55,340 nt of DNA, from positions 71,429 to 126,768 of the forward strand of contig NW_003546288.1 of NCBI RefSeq assembly GCF_000090795.2. Direction: 5' to 3'. The notes under the pieces are model-generated. The model had not been told where the DNA came from and made no database searches. It worked only from the letters and a program-made list of their open reading frames with translations. The DNA comes from Amphimedon queenslandica. Taxonomy: Eukaryota; Porifera; Demospongiae; Haplosclerida; Niphatidae. Each line of letters opens with the position of its first letter. The first letter of the stretch is position 1. The translations under genes were made by a program, and so were the position numbers. Shown piece by piece: positions 30,881 to 41,532 of this stretch.

Positions 30881-31417
30881 GAACCATCATTTGCCCTCTT
30901 CCTATTTCTCACATTATCAGGGCAATACTATTTGTGACTTGGGTAATTGGGACACGTACACGAATAAACATCTACATCATCACTACCAGTACTTTGTACG
31001 TCATAACAGTTCAGAGTCAGTCTCAGACACATTCTCATCACTAGAAGCAATCACGTCATCATTTAAAGGAGCCTGATCAATAGTATTTCCGTCACTAAAT
31101 CCATTATTCAGTGGACAAAACTTATAAATTGTCTGCTTGTGGTCTGTTGAGCCACATTTGCATTTTTAATTGGGGTTTCTGCTTCATCAAACCCATAATT
31201 GTGCATCATTGCACTTTATTGCACAGAAAAACATCCTGGCTTGATGTACATTAACTTAACGATGTTTTTTGTACAGCTTTCTTTTTGATTTTGCCTCATC
31301 AGTCTTCTGGCTTTGTAAGTACAAAAATCTATTTTCATTTAACTGCTTCAGAATTTATTTGAGATGAGGAACATCTGGAAGGTCGATGCACTTCATGACA
31401 TCTAAAATCTAGTGGTA

Positions 31418-32931
31418 TTAGGGACCACACTTGGTATAAAGATTGGTCATACAGCTTTGAATAACGCTAAGGTTAGTAGAAACTTGGTAATGAAGACGTG
31501 CAATATTCCAATCTTTGGACCAATACGTTACATGTACATTGTTTGAAGCCTCGACAATGTTGGTGGTGACTTTGCCATACCCAAAGTGTATCAATACGTC
31601 TGCCAGAGCTGCTTTCTCTCCACATTCCAGCTCGCGAGCTAGTAATTGAAAAGGACAGTCTAAAATATTCCCTGTTTTGTAAGCTTTTCCAGCACAATTC
31701 AAATTACTTTTATTATTACATGAACCACAGCTGCACACTACTAAGGGATGAAAAGCACAGGCCACCATCACACTTGTGTACATCACGATAGTGGTACAAT
31801 GCTAGATTCAATAAATTCTCTGAGAAGGCATTGGGATCCTGCCAGCCTTGGTAAGACACATCTGAAAGGTTTACTTGGCCTTTCTAATGATTTTTTGAGA
31901 AATGCAACAACTATTTGTGGCATGCTTCTTGCCCCTTTAGTAGCACTCAACTTTAGAGCCATTTTCGCATGTCGTCTTTTTTACTTCATGCAGTTTAACT
32001 AATTCTACTGCATGGTTTTTGGCAACATGATTCACATATTGTAATAGATGACAATTTGGCAAATAATTTAACACTGCATTCCCAGCTGTGCTATTGCCTT
32101 CTTGAATGTGGCATTCGACATTTATTCCATCTTTATCATTAATACTGAACACATGGTCAGCACCGAATCCTTCTGTAGACATTTAAGTACCTTTATAAAC
32201 ATTTTCATCACGCAACCTGTCCTTACCTTTTAGACAAATGTTATAATAGTACCAAAGGGTACCTGTCATGTTGTTTCTGACTGTAAAGGTACAATTGCCA
32301 CTGTAACGACCTCTGGTAAGAGAAACAGCATCAGCACAAGTAAGTGCCTCGCTCCAGCTAACTAATTTGTTTTGATCCATATATTTCTTTTGCTGTCATG
32401 CCTCCAAACAAATATAGTCTTCACATGTCCAACCATCTTTTCAATTGTTCAAGAAAAAGTATTGTTACTTACACACAGCATTTTAAAAATGTGACGTAAA
32501 ACCCTCTTATATTGTGCATAAGATGCTTCAGTACAAATGAATGCCATGCACCTGCATCACTGCTGAAAGAGCAGGACTGCCATTCTCTGTCTGGGAAAAT
32601 TTGTTAAAATTGACTCTATCCTCCACACCTGAGAAAACGAAACATTAAGCAAGCTTCTCCCCCATCCCAGATTGTTCAACTTAATGTAGTTGCAGTTTTT
32701 TCAACAATTTGTCACCAGGCAGGTTGGATCATTAACTTTATCTACAAATTTTACCAAATGCCTAGATTTTTCTATGAATAAGCAATTTTCGTTCCTATTG
32801 GTGTCACAACAATTTGTCTGAAATGGTTTGCACACAAAGGTAGCATCAGGTGTAGGCTTGACAATGAAATTCTCAGACATATCTTTATTGCAGAGGCTAC
32901 CATCCAATATTTGATCTTCTTGGGAACACAC
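31418..32931 (-). pseudogene. Mutator-like transposase (PF20700-like), decayed
   Basis: Minus strand: 32931-32701 has SRHLVKFVDKVNDPTC; a stop-rich stretch follows. At 32380 SWSEALTCADAVSLTRGRYS matches the family block holding the first catalytic Asp. NCTFTVRNNMTGTLWYYYNI, CLKGKDRLRDENVYKGT and (32182-31937) CHIQEGNSTAGNAVLNYLPN come next, where Glu-Gly-Asn replaces the Asp-rich QDAD of relatives. At 31786-31418 come FHPLVVCSCGSCNNK, DVLIHFGYGKVTTNIVEASN and RLHYQVSTNLSVIQSCMT. The Cys cluster CSCGSC is probably a zinc site. Stops lie at the 32183 and 31937 junctions and beyond. These proteins are annotated as Mutator-like transposases in many invertebrates; activity is lost here. Confidence 0.82.
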
Positions 32932-33163
32932 TGCTTCTCTGTGGTGAAGACCTGCTACTGCAGCTTTGTCAGCATTGTTCTGAAATAATAAATTTGTTAT
33001 GCCAATATACTATCTGCTTTCAGAGCCACTTGGACATCACAACTTTTCTGACCATTAGTCTGAAATTTGTTTCAAAAAATTATTTTTTTAATTATCTTAA
33101 TTAACATAATTACCTCTTATTGATCATGTTCGACTGCAGGGTTTCCCACAAAGCACGTCCCAT

Positions 33164-33677
33164 CAGAAATGCCAAGGTTGTCACAAGCAGTTGTCACATG
33201 CAGTTGACAACCTCACAAGGTTGCAGCAACCTAGTAACAACCTTGTATAAAGTAGTAAGTTTGTGACTAAATTTTAAGAAACAGAACAACCTTGTGACAA
33301 GGTTGTCGAAACTGAGGTTATATTTAATGTGTTCCACTATGATATGAAGCTATTGCTACCATATCTATTGACCACCACTTACAAGCAAATAAAGATGACA
33401 TTAATTACATTCACAACCAGTATACATAACATGCATCTAGAAATCAATAAAAACTTTATATGATGACAATAATAATGTGTAATCTTCAGATTATTGTTAT
33501 CCATTAAATTCATTGTAAATTGTGACAAGATTGCTACATGGTTGTCACAAGGACAGTGCAGTTCAAATCCAAGATTCTCACAAGGTTGTGGCTAGGTTGT
33601 GACAACCTAATGGCAACTTAATAGCAGCAACCTTGTTACATGGTTGTGACAACCATGCTGCAACCTTGGTATTTCTG
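33164..33677. mobile_element. 514-bp MITE-like element rich in GTTGTCACAA subrepeats
   Basis: The left edge CAGAAATGCCAAGGTTG is mirrored by the right edge, inverse of CAGAAATACCAAGGTTG. GTTGTCACAA and GTTGTGACAA variants recur many times in both orientations near both ends, forming nested palindromes. The centre (33380-33530) is ordinary AT-rich DNA. No target duplication is clear and there is no coding frame. Confidence 0.75.
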
Positions 33678-34049
33678 TATTGGACATGATGTGAACTAAA
33701 GAGCATGCCGACAATGCATTGCATTTGGAGCAACTTTATAAATATTGTCCCAATTTGATTAGAAAAAGCTCAAAGTTGATAACATAAGATGTAAATTTTA
33801 TTACAAACAGTAATAAAAGTAAAGAAGTTTCGCCTAGCCATTTCCGCAAAATTAGGAGCAAGAAATTTTAATCAGATTGAGCTCAAAGTTAATATGGAAA
33901 ATAATAAATGGCCTAGCAAATTTAAAATTTACTAAAATTTTAAAATTTGCTCAAATTTCTATTGAACAGAAGAACATGTTAATTTAAGAAGTTATGGTAT
34001 TGGAGAATACTTGTCTCTTTATGTTGTTAAAATACTGGACTACTCCATA
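33678..34049. other. No gene recognised
   Basis: AT-rich spacer between the MITE and the Gypsy fragment. Confidence 0.45.
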
Positions 34050-35450
34050 CTCAAGGGCCCAGATTTTCTGGAGATTACCACTTCGTTTTCCATTCTTGCT
34101 TGTTCAGCTTTGACCTCTGTATCTAATGGAACAGGAACTTGTCGGGGTGTGGAGATTTAGAACAGTTTAGCATCGTCTTGAAATTCTATTTGATAGCTTC
34201 CCTTTATCTGTTCTAACCGATTAAATAATTCAGGTAACTTCTACATGACTCCTTTTATTAGTTCGATACAGTGTTGACTTAAGGTGAAGCGTATTGATAG
34301 TTGATCATCCTACCAATGGTGATTGTAGCCATTCCACTACGTATATTGTCTCTTGAGCTTTAGTCTCACCCTTCTACATGGTAGCTTCAAAACATCCTTT
34401 AACATCAAAAGAATAACAACTCGGACCAACGAGAGTTGTTGTCGGGCATTGTATTACCCCATCATGATGTTGACTATAAAGTGAGTATGGCATCACTGTC
34501 ACGTCAGCTCCTTTGTCAATCTTGAATCGTTTTCGACAATTGTTTATATTCAATAAGGTGGTTATCCATGGCTTTATCTCACACCCTGTTGTAACCACTC
34601 CCAAGAACTTCCACTCCTCGTCTGGTGGTTTGTATCTGGTTTCTATTGTGTTAATGCTTCTATACACTCTTCGTAGTGGTCTATACTTCACATTTATGGC
34701 ACTTTACCATCCTAGCATGGCATGTGTCCTTCCCAGAGGGATGATCTTTCTCACATCTTGTATAAACTTTGGGATGTGTCTTATGTGACCCCATCAATTG
34801 TGGTTTGACCTTGGGTTGACCTGATTTCTTGGAGCTGTTGTTGTAGGGTCCCTTTGATGGCTGTTTTCTCACTCCATATACAGCTCTGCTATCTCTGGTT
34901 TTCCCTGTATCCCTCATCTGAGACTGTTGCTTTCTAACTGCTTCACTCTCTCTAGCCAATTCAGATGCTTTCACCAGGGTTAGTTTCCCGTCGTGTTGCA
35001 TCTTCTCAGGTAGCGCTAGGTTAGAAATTCCCCCTACGATCCGGTCTCGAGTCATCTCATCGCGGAGTTCTCCGTACTCACAACTGGATGCAAGAGAATA
35101 GAGTGCTGTGATAAAGGAGTCCACTGATTTACCTTTTTGTCTCCTCTGGTTGAACTATGCTCTTTCATATATCACCTTTTTCATGAAATATTCCTCAAAC
35201 ATTGCTTTCACTCGGTCGTACTTCATCGCGTCATCCGCTGACAACAGAAACAACCGGAAGATATCATCTGCAGTATCCCCCATTGAGTAGATCAACATAT
35301 TAATTTGGTACTCTTCAAGTTTGTCTCCGAGCTCAGACAACTGTCTAAATCTCTTGAATCTTCTGATCCATTTAGGCCAATCTTCGCTCTTTTAAAAGTC
35401 TAACAGTCCCGGTGCAGGAATCTGATTGGTAGCCATTCTACGATGCTGCA
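34050..35450 (-). pseudogene. Gypsy-type Gag, protease and start of RT (fragment)
   Basis: Minus strand: WPKWIRRFKRFRQ, then MSELGDKLEEYQINMLIYSM and AMFEEYFMKKVIYERA (35340-35155), DSFITALYSLASSCEYGELR and MTRDRIVGGISNLALPEKMQ (35124 on), a basic linker and a partial zinc-knuckle stretch (CEKDHPSGKDTCHARMVKC). At 34510 the protease reads KIDKGADVTVMPYSLY, with Lys where the DTG or DSG active site needs Thr or Ser. By about 34160-34060 ISTPRQVPVPLDTEVKAE opens the RT, which then breaks off. Stops and frameshifts are present. Confidence 0.82.
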
Positions 35451-36519
35451 TGAGCATTGTGTCAAAATTTTGTCAAAAACCCTGTCAAACTGTTTGATAA
35501 TAATTGCAGAACAAAATCAGCAATATTCAGAAACAATATATAAACATTAATTGAATCTAATTTCAGGCTCTGACTTAAAATGAATGTTTATTTCAGTAAA
35601 GTTTGATTTTTTAAAACAAAACAATTATAAACATGGTACTCAGGAGGTACTAAACTTTGTCAGAGAACAATGGTAGCTACAATTTTTGTAAAATAATTAT
35701 GTTTTCATTAAAAATAATTTTTAAGATTATCATTGCTGAATTTTGAGTTCTATTTCATTTCAAGCAACAAGCACCATGAGAGTAAGCACAACACAAGTAG
35801 GAAAAGTAATCTTATGCATGCTAGGATGGGTATGATCTGGTGATGAAACAATTGATTTTCTGTGTTCCAACTCAACTGAAACCAACATGGTCGTCTTATA
35901 CTTAAGTTTACTGTGCTTCCTATGCTACATGGACAGAAAATGTCATTGCATTAGTCAGTCCATGTACAAAGAAATATGTATACTAAGACACTGACGATTC
36001 AAATGAATAAATAATTCCTCCTTTTATAGAAATACAAAACATGGCAATCAGTGATGCATAAGTTATTGGCATACTTTATGACCTAATAGTTGTATAATAG
36101 TAAAGGATACAACGAAGCAATATTCTTGTATCACACACTATAAATTTACAATTTTCATGGTGAACTTACAAATCAGATGAAACATAGGACACTTTATTAC
36201 CTTTTTTCCTATAAATAAAAGATAGTAAATCACAAAATCCAATTTGTCAAAAAGTAAAAAGGATTTGTTGAAATTTAAATGGATTATTTTTGTTGCCACC
36301 AGGATATTGACCAATAGATGTATCAAATTTCAGTCAATGAGCGACATTAAATTACGACATTAAACTTAGTGAACTTACCACTTCTGATTGAAGAGACGAC
36401 ACTTTGTTTTCTTTTCTGGTTTATAAATGTAAGATATAGTGTCACCTAATTGTCAATAAGTTAAGGATTGATCCAAATTTAAAAATGACTTCTGTGACTT
36501 TAATTTCTCATTGTGTAGC
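35451..36519. other. No gene recognised
   Basis: AT-rich. It may include the 5' region of the minus-strand Gypsy fragment, but no LTR or primer binding site was identified. Confidence 0.4.
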
Positions 36520-37310
36520 TCATTTTAAAGTTCCAACTTTTGTCACTACAGACCAATGTCGTCTGTTTGAGTCCTCTTCTGGTCCCAGTTCATTTAAATA
36601 CTAATGTCACATCGCATTCGTACCACAGTAAATCATCCATTTCCATATGGTATGGTAGAGAGATTACTTAGACAACTTAAAGCTGGTATAAAGTGCCTTC
36701 ATCCTCCTTGTAGATACTGCTGGGCATTGGAACTGCTCTGACAAATGATGTTGGGTGTACTATAGCTAAACTGGTGTATCGTTCTACTCAAAGGATTCCT
36801 GGAGAGTTCATTTCCTGTTATACTGAACCAGTTCCAGATTCTTCTTATGCTATGGAACTGCAAATGGCAATGCAAGGCAGTGAAGGCTGTGTCTCCATAC
36901 CCCCCACTCTTTGTCTAACATAATTAAAACTCTCAATTTTTTATAAGTTTTCCTCCATTATGATGCCCTCCATTCTGCTCTTCTGTGCCTTATGATGGAC
37001 CATTCAAGTGAGTCAACAAATAAAGACAGGAGTACATTACTCTCTTAAAGAATGGTACTCGTAATAATATCTGAGTATATTGACACAAGCCAGCCTATGC
37101 TGAGTTTGATTGCTCTACTACCTCTCAGCATCAATTTCCTTTTCCTTCTCCCTCTCTTACCCTCTGGAAGTAGAATCAGCCATTCCCTCTTTGCCCACTC
37201 CCTTTCCATTATCTAGAATCAAGAAACATACTGTTGTTACTCCAGTTCAATCTATTGCATCTGGATGTCATGTGCAATAGCTCACACATTTACAGGGATA
37301 CTTCTGATTA
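36520..37310 (+). pseudogene. Gypsy-type integrase C-terminal fragment
   Basis: Plus strand, in several frames: FVTTDQCRLFESSS (second catalytic Asp, usually TTDRG), HRIRTTVNHPFPYGMVERLL (Glu in MVER), RQLKAGIKCLHPP, and AKLVYRSTQRIPGEF (usual form LVYGTTLRLPGEF). The tail near 37250-37310 ([11 protein letters not shown]) may be the C-terminal Ser/Arg-rich end. It faces the opposite way to the Gypsy fragment at 34.0-35.4 kb, so they are different insertions. Heavily decayed. Confidence 0.7.
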
Positions 37311-37334
37311 TTAAACATTCACACTTGTTGACTG

Positions 37335-37640
37335 GAGGAGAATTACTGTGTTGGTCAATATTTTCAATATTAATTAACACAATCAATATATTTTATTGGG
37401 CAATGTGGCGATACTGTGTAGCACTTTTATTTAGTGGATATAAAATTTTGTGATGTTTTTCCTGAAGGCAGTTGTGTATAATAAATTTGGTGAAATGATA
37501 AATTTATGGTAGTGGCTATTTGTCTGGTCCTAATTTTCATGGCTATTTGTCCAATTGCTATTTTAACCATTTGTAAATCATGACAAAAATGATATTTTAA
37601 TTTTTTAACCCAGTAATAATCATTACCACAAGATTACACA
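37335..37640 (+). promoter_or_regulatory. Possible polypurine tract and 3' LTR of the Gypsy fragment
   Basis: ACTGGAGGAGAA at about 37332 is purine-rich and is followed by TGTGTTGG at 37350, a plausible LTR start. GGATATAAAATTTTG near 37437 could be the LTR TATA box and AATAAA follows near 37480. The LTR end is not defined and no second copy is in the window, so this is inference. Confidence 0.35.
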
Positions 37641-37699
37641 TGTTTGAAATGTCAAATTTTTTTGTGGCAGTTCTTTAACTACTTCTACTGTGTCCTTTA

Positions 37700-40147
37700 A
37701 TGTTGGGGACAAATTTGCCTCCTTTGAGGAACTTCATTCATCACTTAGAACTTACCAGAGGAAAAGAGCATACAATTATACCATAGGGATAGTCGTACCA
37801 TTGGAGCTACTAGAGCCACTAAGAAACGTCTCTTACCAGAATTGAATTTTTCTGAATTGAAATACAGGTGTATACATGGAGGAAAATCATACAATCTTTC
37901 AAGTACTGCAAAGAAACCACATCAATTGTATGTCTACCTTTAGTACTTTGTTTTATTGACTTACATTGCATGTTACATGTTTATAATAGTCATTCAGAAA
38001 GGGTTGTCCTTTTGAATTAAGACTTAGGGCCTCTTGTGATGGTAAATACCTTGTTGTGAAAGTTGTGACTGAAACTCACGATCATGATATTTCTGCGGTA
38101 TGTATGTTATATATGTACATGTACATATACATGTATGTACACACTTTCTGTTATTATTACTGTAGGTAGCATTTAGCCATTTGCCACAACAGCGACTTCT
38201 AGAACAAGAGAAAGAAGCGAAAAAGTTGCTAAACTTAAAAGTCAGTAAGTTGTTACAACAGCATTTGTCAAGTCGTTCTGGAAAAATTGTAACACTAAAG
38301 GACATTCACAATGTAGCTTATTCAAATCAACTAGGTGGCTGTGAATCTGATCAGTTAACCCAGCTATTGCTGAATTAAAGAAAGCACAAGGTACATGATG
38401 GTGATTATCATAAATTGGAATTGAATTTCTAAAATTGGGTTTGTAGTAGATGTTGTGGTAACTGATGATGGTGTTCTTTCATCAGTCTGTTTTCAAGATA
38501 CAAATACGAAAGCGATGTACCGTTCCTATCTAGAAATTTTTATGTTGATGCAACTCATTAGCTCAATGTGCTTTAAATGCCATTGTACGTGTTATTAGTA
38601 GAAGACGGAAATGGTGAAAGTGAAATTGTAGGGGTTTGGCTATTAGTTAATGACGACAGAGCATCTATCAAGAAAATGGTTACATTGTTCAACGAACACA
38701 AAGAAAGTCGGGAGAAAACTACAACTATTATGTCTGACAAAGATTTTGTTGAGCGAGATGTATTTAAGGAAGAATTTCCTCAAGCATGTCTTCATATTTG
38801 TCTATTCCGTGTTCTACGAACATTCAGACGGGAGATAACAAGTGATAAACTTGGAGTCACTCAAGCAGAAAGAACTCTTCTTTTAGAAATTATTCAGAGA
38901 ATGGTCTATGCGTCTAATAGAGCTGTTGCATGGATGTAATCAACGGGGTAGGCCGAGCTTCCTGTCGGCCATTTTGAGTGGCAATAATGGACATGTAACG
39001 AATGGAGGAATGGAAACAAACTGCAATTTTTTCATCAAAGAGACATCATACTTCACTGCAAAATGTTATAAAGACTTCTTTACTGAATATCTTCATCTCC
39101 TACATTGCATTAGCCTGGAATGTCAACTGCAGAAATTATTTAAATTTTTACTTCATTCCCCATTCATTCTTGGCGTTCTTGCCACCAAACTTGGCAGACA
39201 ATATTGCTCAATTTTTGCCACACCCTCCTGTTGATTACGTCAGTGCAACAGCTCTACGAAGAAGAATACTTGACTTCTTACAAACAGCTTAAGGAGACTA
39301 ATGTAAAGAGTGCTTTCAATTATTTCAATACTAACTGGCATCCTATTCAACACCAGTGGGTGACTTGCTTGAAAAATGATAGTGTTTGGTTTTTCAATCG
39401 AACCAACAACCGAGTCGAATCGATCAACCAGAAACTCAAATCTGTATTGTCCAAATACAGCAATATTCCTCAGTTTTTCTCAGAATTATTAAAAGTTTTG
39501 TCGTAACTTAGAATAGAATGAGATGACAAAGCAATTACTCTTTTTGAAAAAGTTTCTGCTCCTTTTTATCCCGAAGAATCATCTCAGCATCAATACATGA
39601 TCCTACTCACGCCTTATACACTCAATTACGTCAAACAACAGATTGATATTGCATCAAAGGTAAAGTTGGTAATAAATGAAGATAGTTTGTATGTGGCTGA
39701 CACAAAGGAAGGATTATTACATGTTACTCCTGAAACATGTTGCTCCTTTTGGAAATCAATGCAATTACCTTGTCGTCATATCTTAGCCACTCGTACTATG
39801 AGTGGTTTGTCTCTGTTTTCTCCTTCATTGTGTTCTACAAGATGGACTCCAAGCATACTATAAATTCAGCCATTGTGTACTTGCTGAACCCTATCCAATT
39901 GTCAATAACCATTCAAATTATAAAGATGATCATACCTGTGTTAGTACCATTCCTCCTAGTCAAGCTACACGCCAAATTCTCTCTCAGCATGAGAAATATT
40001 GGATGGCCTATAATATCGCACAAAAGTTAAAATCACTGCTTTCAGAAGTACCAATGAGAGAGTTTCAACAAAAGATAGGTACTCTAGAAGAAATTACACT
40101 TATAGAGCAATTTGGAGAAAAGTGTCATGTGGAAGAGTGCAATGAAG
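37700..40147 (+). pseudogene. MULE-type transposase with SWIM finger (ZSWIM3-like), copy 1
   Basis: Plus-strand exons: about 37700-37929 (GDKFASFEELHSSLRTYQRK), about 37990-38100 (SFRKGCPFELRL, VVKVVTETHDHDIS, a FAR1-like DNA-binding domain), 38166-38392 (SHLPQQRLLEQEKEAKKLL), and about 38444 onward. There, FYVDATH holds the first catalytic Asp, with two stops before MPLYVLLVEDGNGESEIVGV; TTTIMSDKDFVERDVF (second Asp) and QACLHICLFRVLRTFRREIT follow. A MITE at 38918-39255 interrupts it. Coding resumes with YEEEYLTSYKQL and NNRVESINQKLKSVLSKYS. The SWIM finger is ETCCSFWKSMQLPCRHILA, followed by YWMAYNIAQKLKSLLSEVP. Some frames shift. It is a homologue of copy 2 at 41.5-43.6 kb. Confidence 0.85.
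38918..39255. mobile_element. 338-bp MITE inside MULE copy 1
   Basis: The left edge TAGAGCTGTTGCATGGATG, continuing to GTAATCAACGG, is mirrored at the right by GTTGATTACGTC and GTGCAACAGCTCTA, giving imperfect arms of about 33 bp. It splits YASN from EEEYLTSYKQL in the transposase. The target duplication is not obvious. No coding capacity. Confidence 0.72.
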
Positions 40148-40194
40148 GTATATATACATGTGTTATACATTACAAAGTAACTTAATGTCTATAG

Positions 40195-40300
40195 ATAGTG
40201 ACTCTGAATATGATTACTGTATGGATGTAGAGAAAAGTGATGCTATTACTCTACAGGATAGTATATCAGCCTTATCAAGTACATATATACTGTAAATTGG
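40195..40300 (+). other. Possible last exon of MULE copy 1
   Basis: After a short possible intron ending TCTATAG, an open stretch reads DSDSEYDYCMDVEKSDAITL and ends in TAA near 40294. It is acidic and unmatched, so the call rests only on position. Confidence 0.35.
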
Positions 40301-40679
40301 GACATTTTCGAATGAGTAGATAATTTCGAAAATAAAATTTGAAAAAATTGAATAAAATATGCAGGTAAAAAGGAATTTCTGTATCTGTGCCATGTGGCTT
40401 GACTTTAGCTGTCTTCAGTACTGCTGTGCCCTCTACTCCTTTCTTGCTCATACTCACTCTCTCTTGGTGTACCATTGAAATCCTTGATGTCTCTTGAAAG
40501 TCATTCACTGTTACTGCTTAATATTGGATTTAAACTTAATTTCGGAATAAGATGGCTATTTGAAAATTAAAATTATTGAAAATTAATTATCCAATTTATT
40601 TTCTAATTGGAAACTTCCAAAATTATGGTATTGTTACAATATATGTGAACATAAATCATATTTTCCTTTATTTACAGTG

Positions 40680-40914
40680 ACTTCTATACCAACATCTCTT
40701 ATTACTCCACCTACTACTTCATGTGTTAATGTTATTACTCCACCTACTACTTCATGTGTTAACGTTCATACTCCACCTACTAATTCACGTGTTAACATTA
40801 CTACTCCAGCTACTACTCCACCTACTACTTTGTGTTTACGTCACTACCCCACCTACTACTTCCTGTGTTAACGTTACTACTCCAGCTACTACTCCACCTA
40901 CTACTGCAGTATAA
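40680..40914 (+). repeat. Thr/Pro-encoding minisatellite
   Basis: Units of about 33 bp built on ACTCCACCTACTACTTC and GTGTTAACGTTA repeat six to seven times, reading TPPTTSCVNVITPPTTSC on the plus strand before a frameshift. It lies downstream of MULE copy 1 and may be a C-terminal exon of it or an unrelated minisatellite. Confidence 0.75.
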
Positions 40915-41532
40915 TTATACTAAAGAAACATTGAACATATCATCACATTCACACATGCCTAAATCATTAGTTTTTTCTAAGCTAACATCTCCCATTTTCC
41001 AGTAATGAGTGAGCTCCTTTATGAGCTTTATTTGTCTTTTGAAATAACAAGCATAACAGGGTAAAAAATATTTTGATAATTGATTTCACCACCTTGCAAG
41101 TACAACTTGGTCAATATTAAGACTTATAGAGGTTCTCTATACCTTCTAATGCTTCTAGAGAAGTCCTTAGACTGTATCTTTATACTTTCTTGCTGTTGGA
41201 AAGCTCTTAACTTTGTCCTGTGTTTAAATCGCCATTTTTTTTGCTGTAGCCACACCCATTCACGTAAAGGAGTGTGGGTGGTTGCTAAGGCTTGTTATTT
41301 CTCAAATACCTGTATAGTAAAAATGTAAGTGTGGACATACAAATAAATCTATATATATAGATAGCGCGACGGTAAATTCAATTATAGGAACGACCTGGGG
41401 ACTTTGCTCCCAGGTCATTAAAGATCAGATGCTGCGCTAGCAACAGTGGCTACAGCTCTGGTGTGAGAAGTGTCACCTTCCTTTACTTCTCATGTTGACT
41501 CAATTTACGAGCTCCTTTTTTAGTACTTTCTG
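40915..41532. other. No gene recognised
   Basis: No convincing frame. GACCTGGGGACTTTGCTCCC near 41393 is a short local palindrome. Confidence 0.4.

Noticed and set aside
30693..31076. 127-codon plus-strand frame over the 120-bp repeats
   Set aside because: The flanking transposase and OTU blocks are on the minus strand and the minus reading of the repeat is more protein-like, so I treat the plus frame as a shadow.
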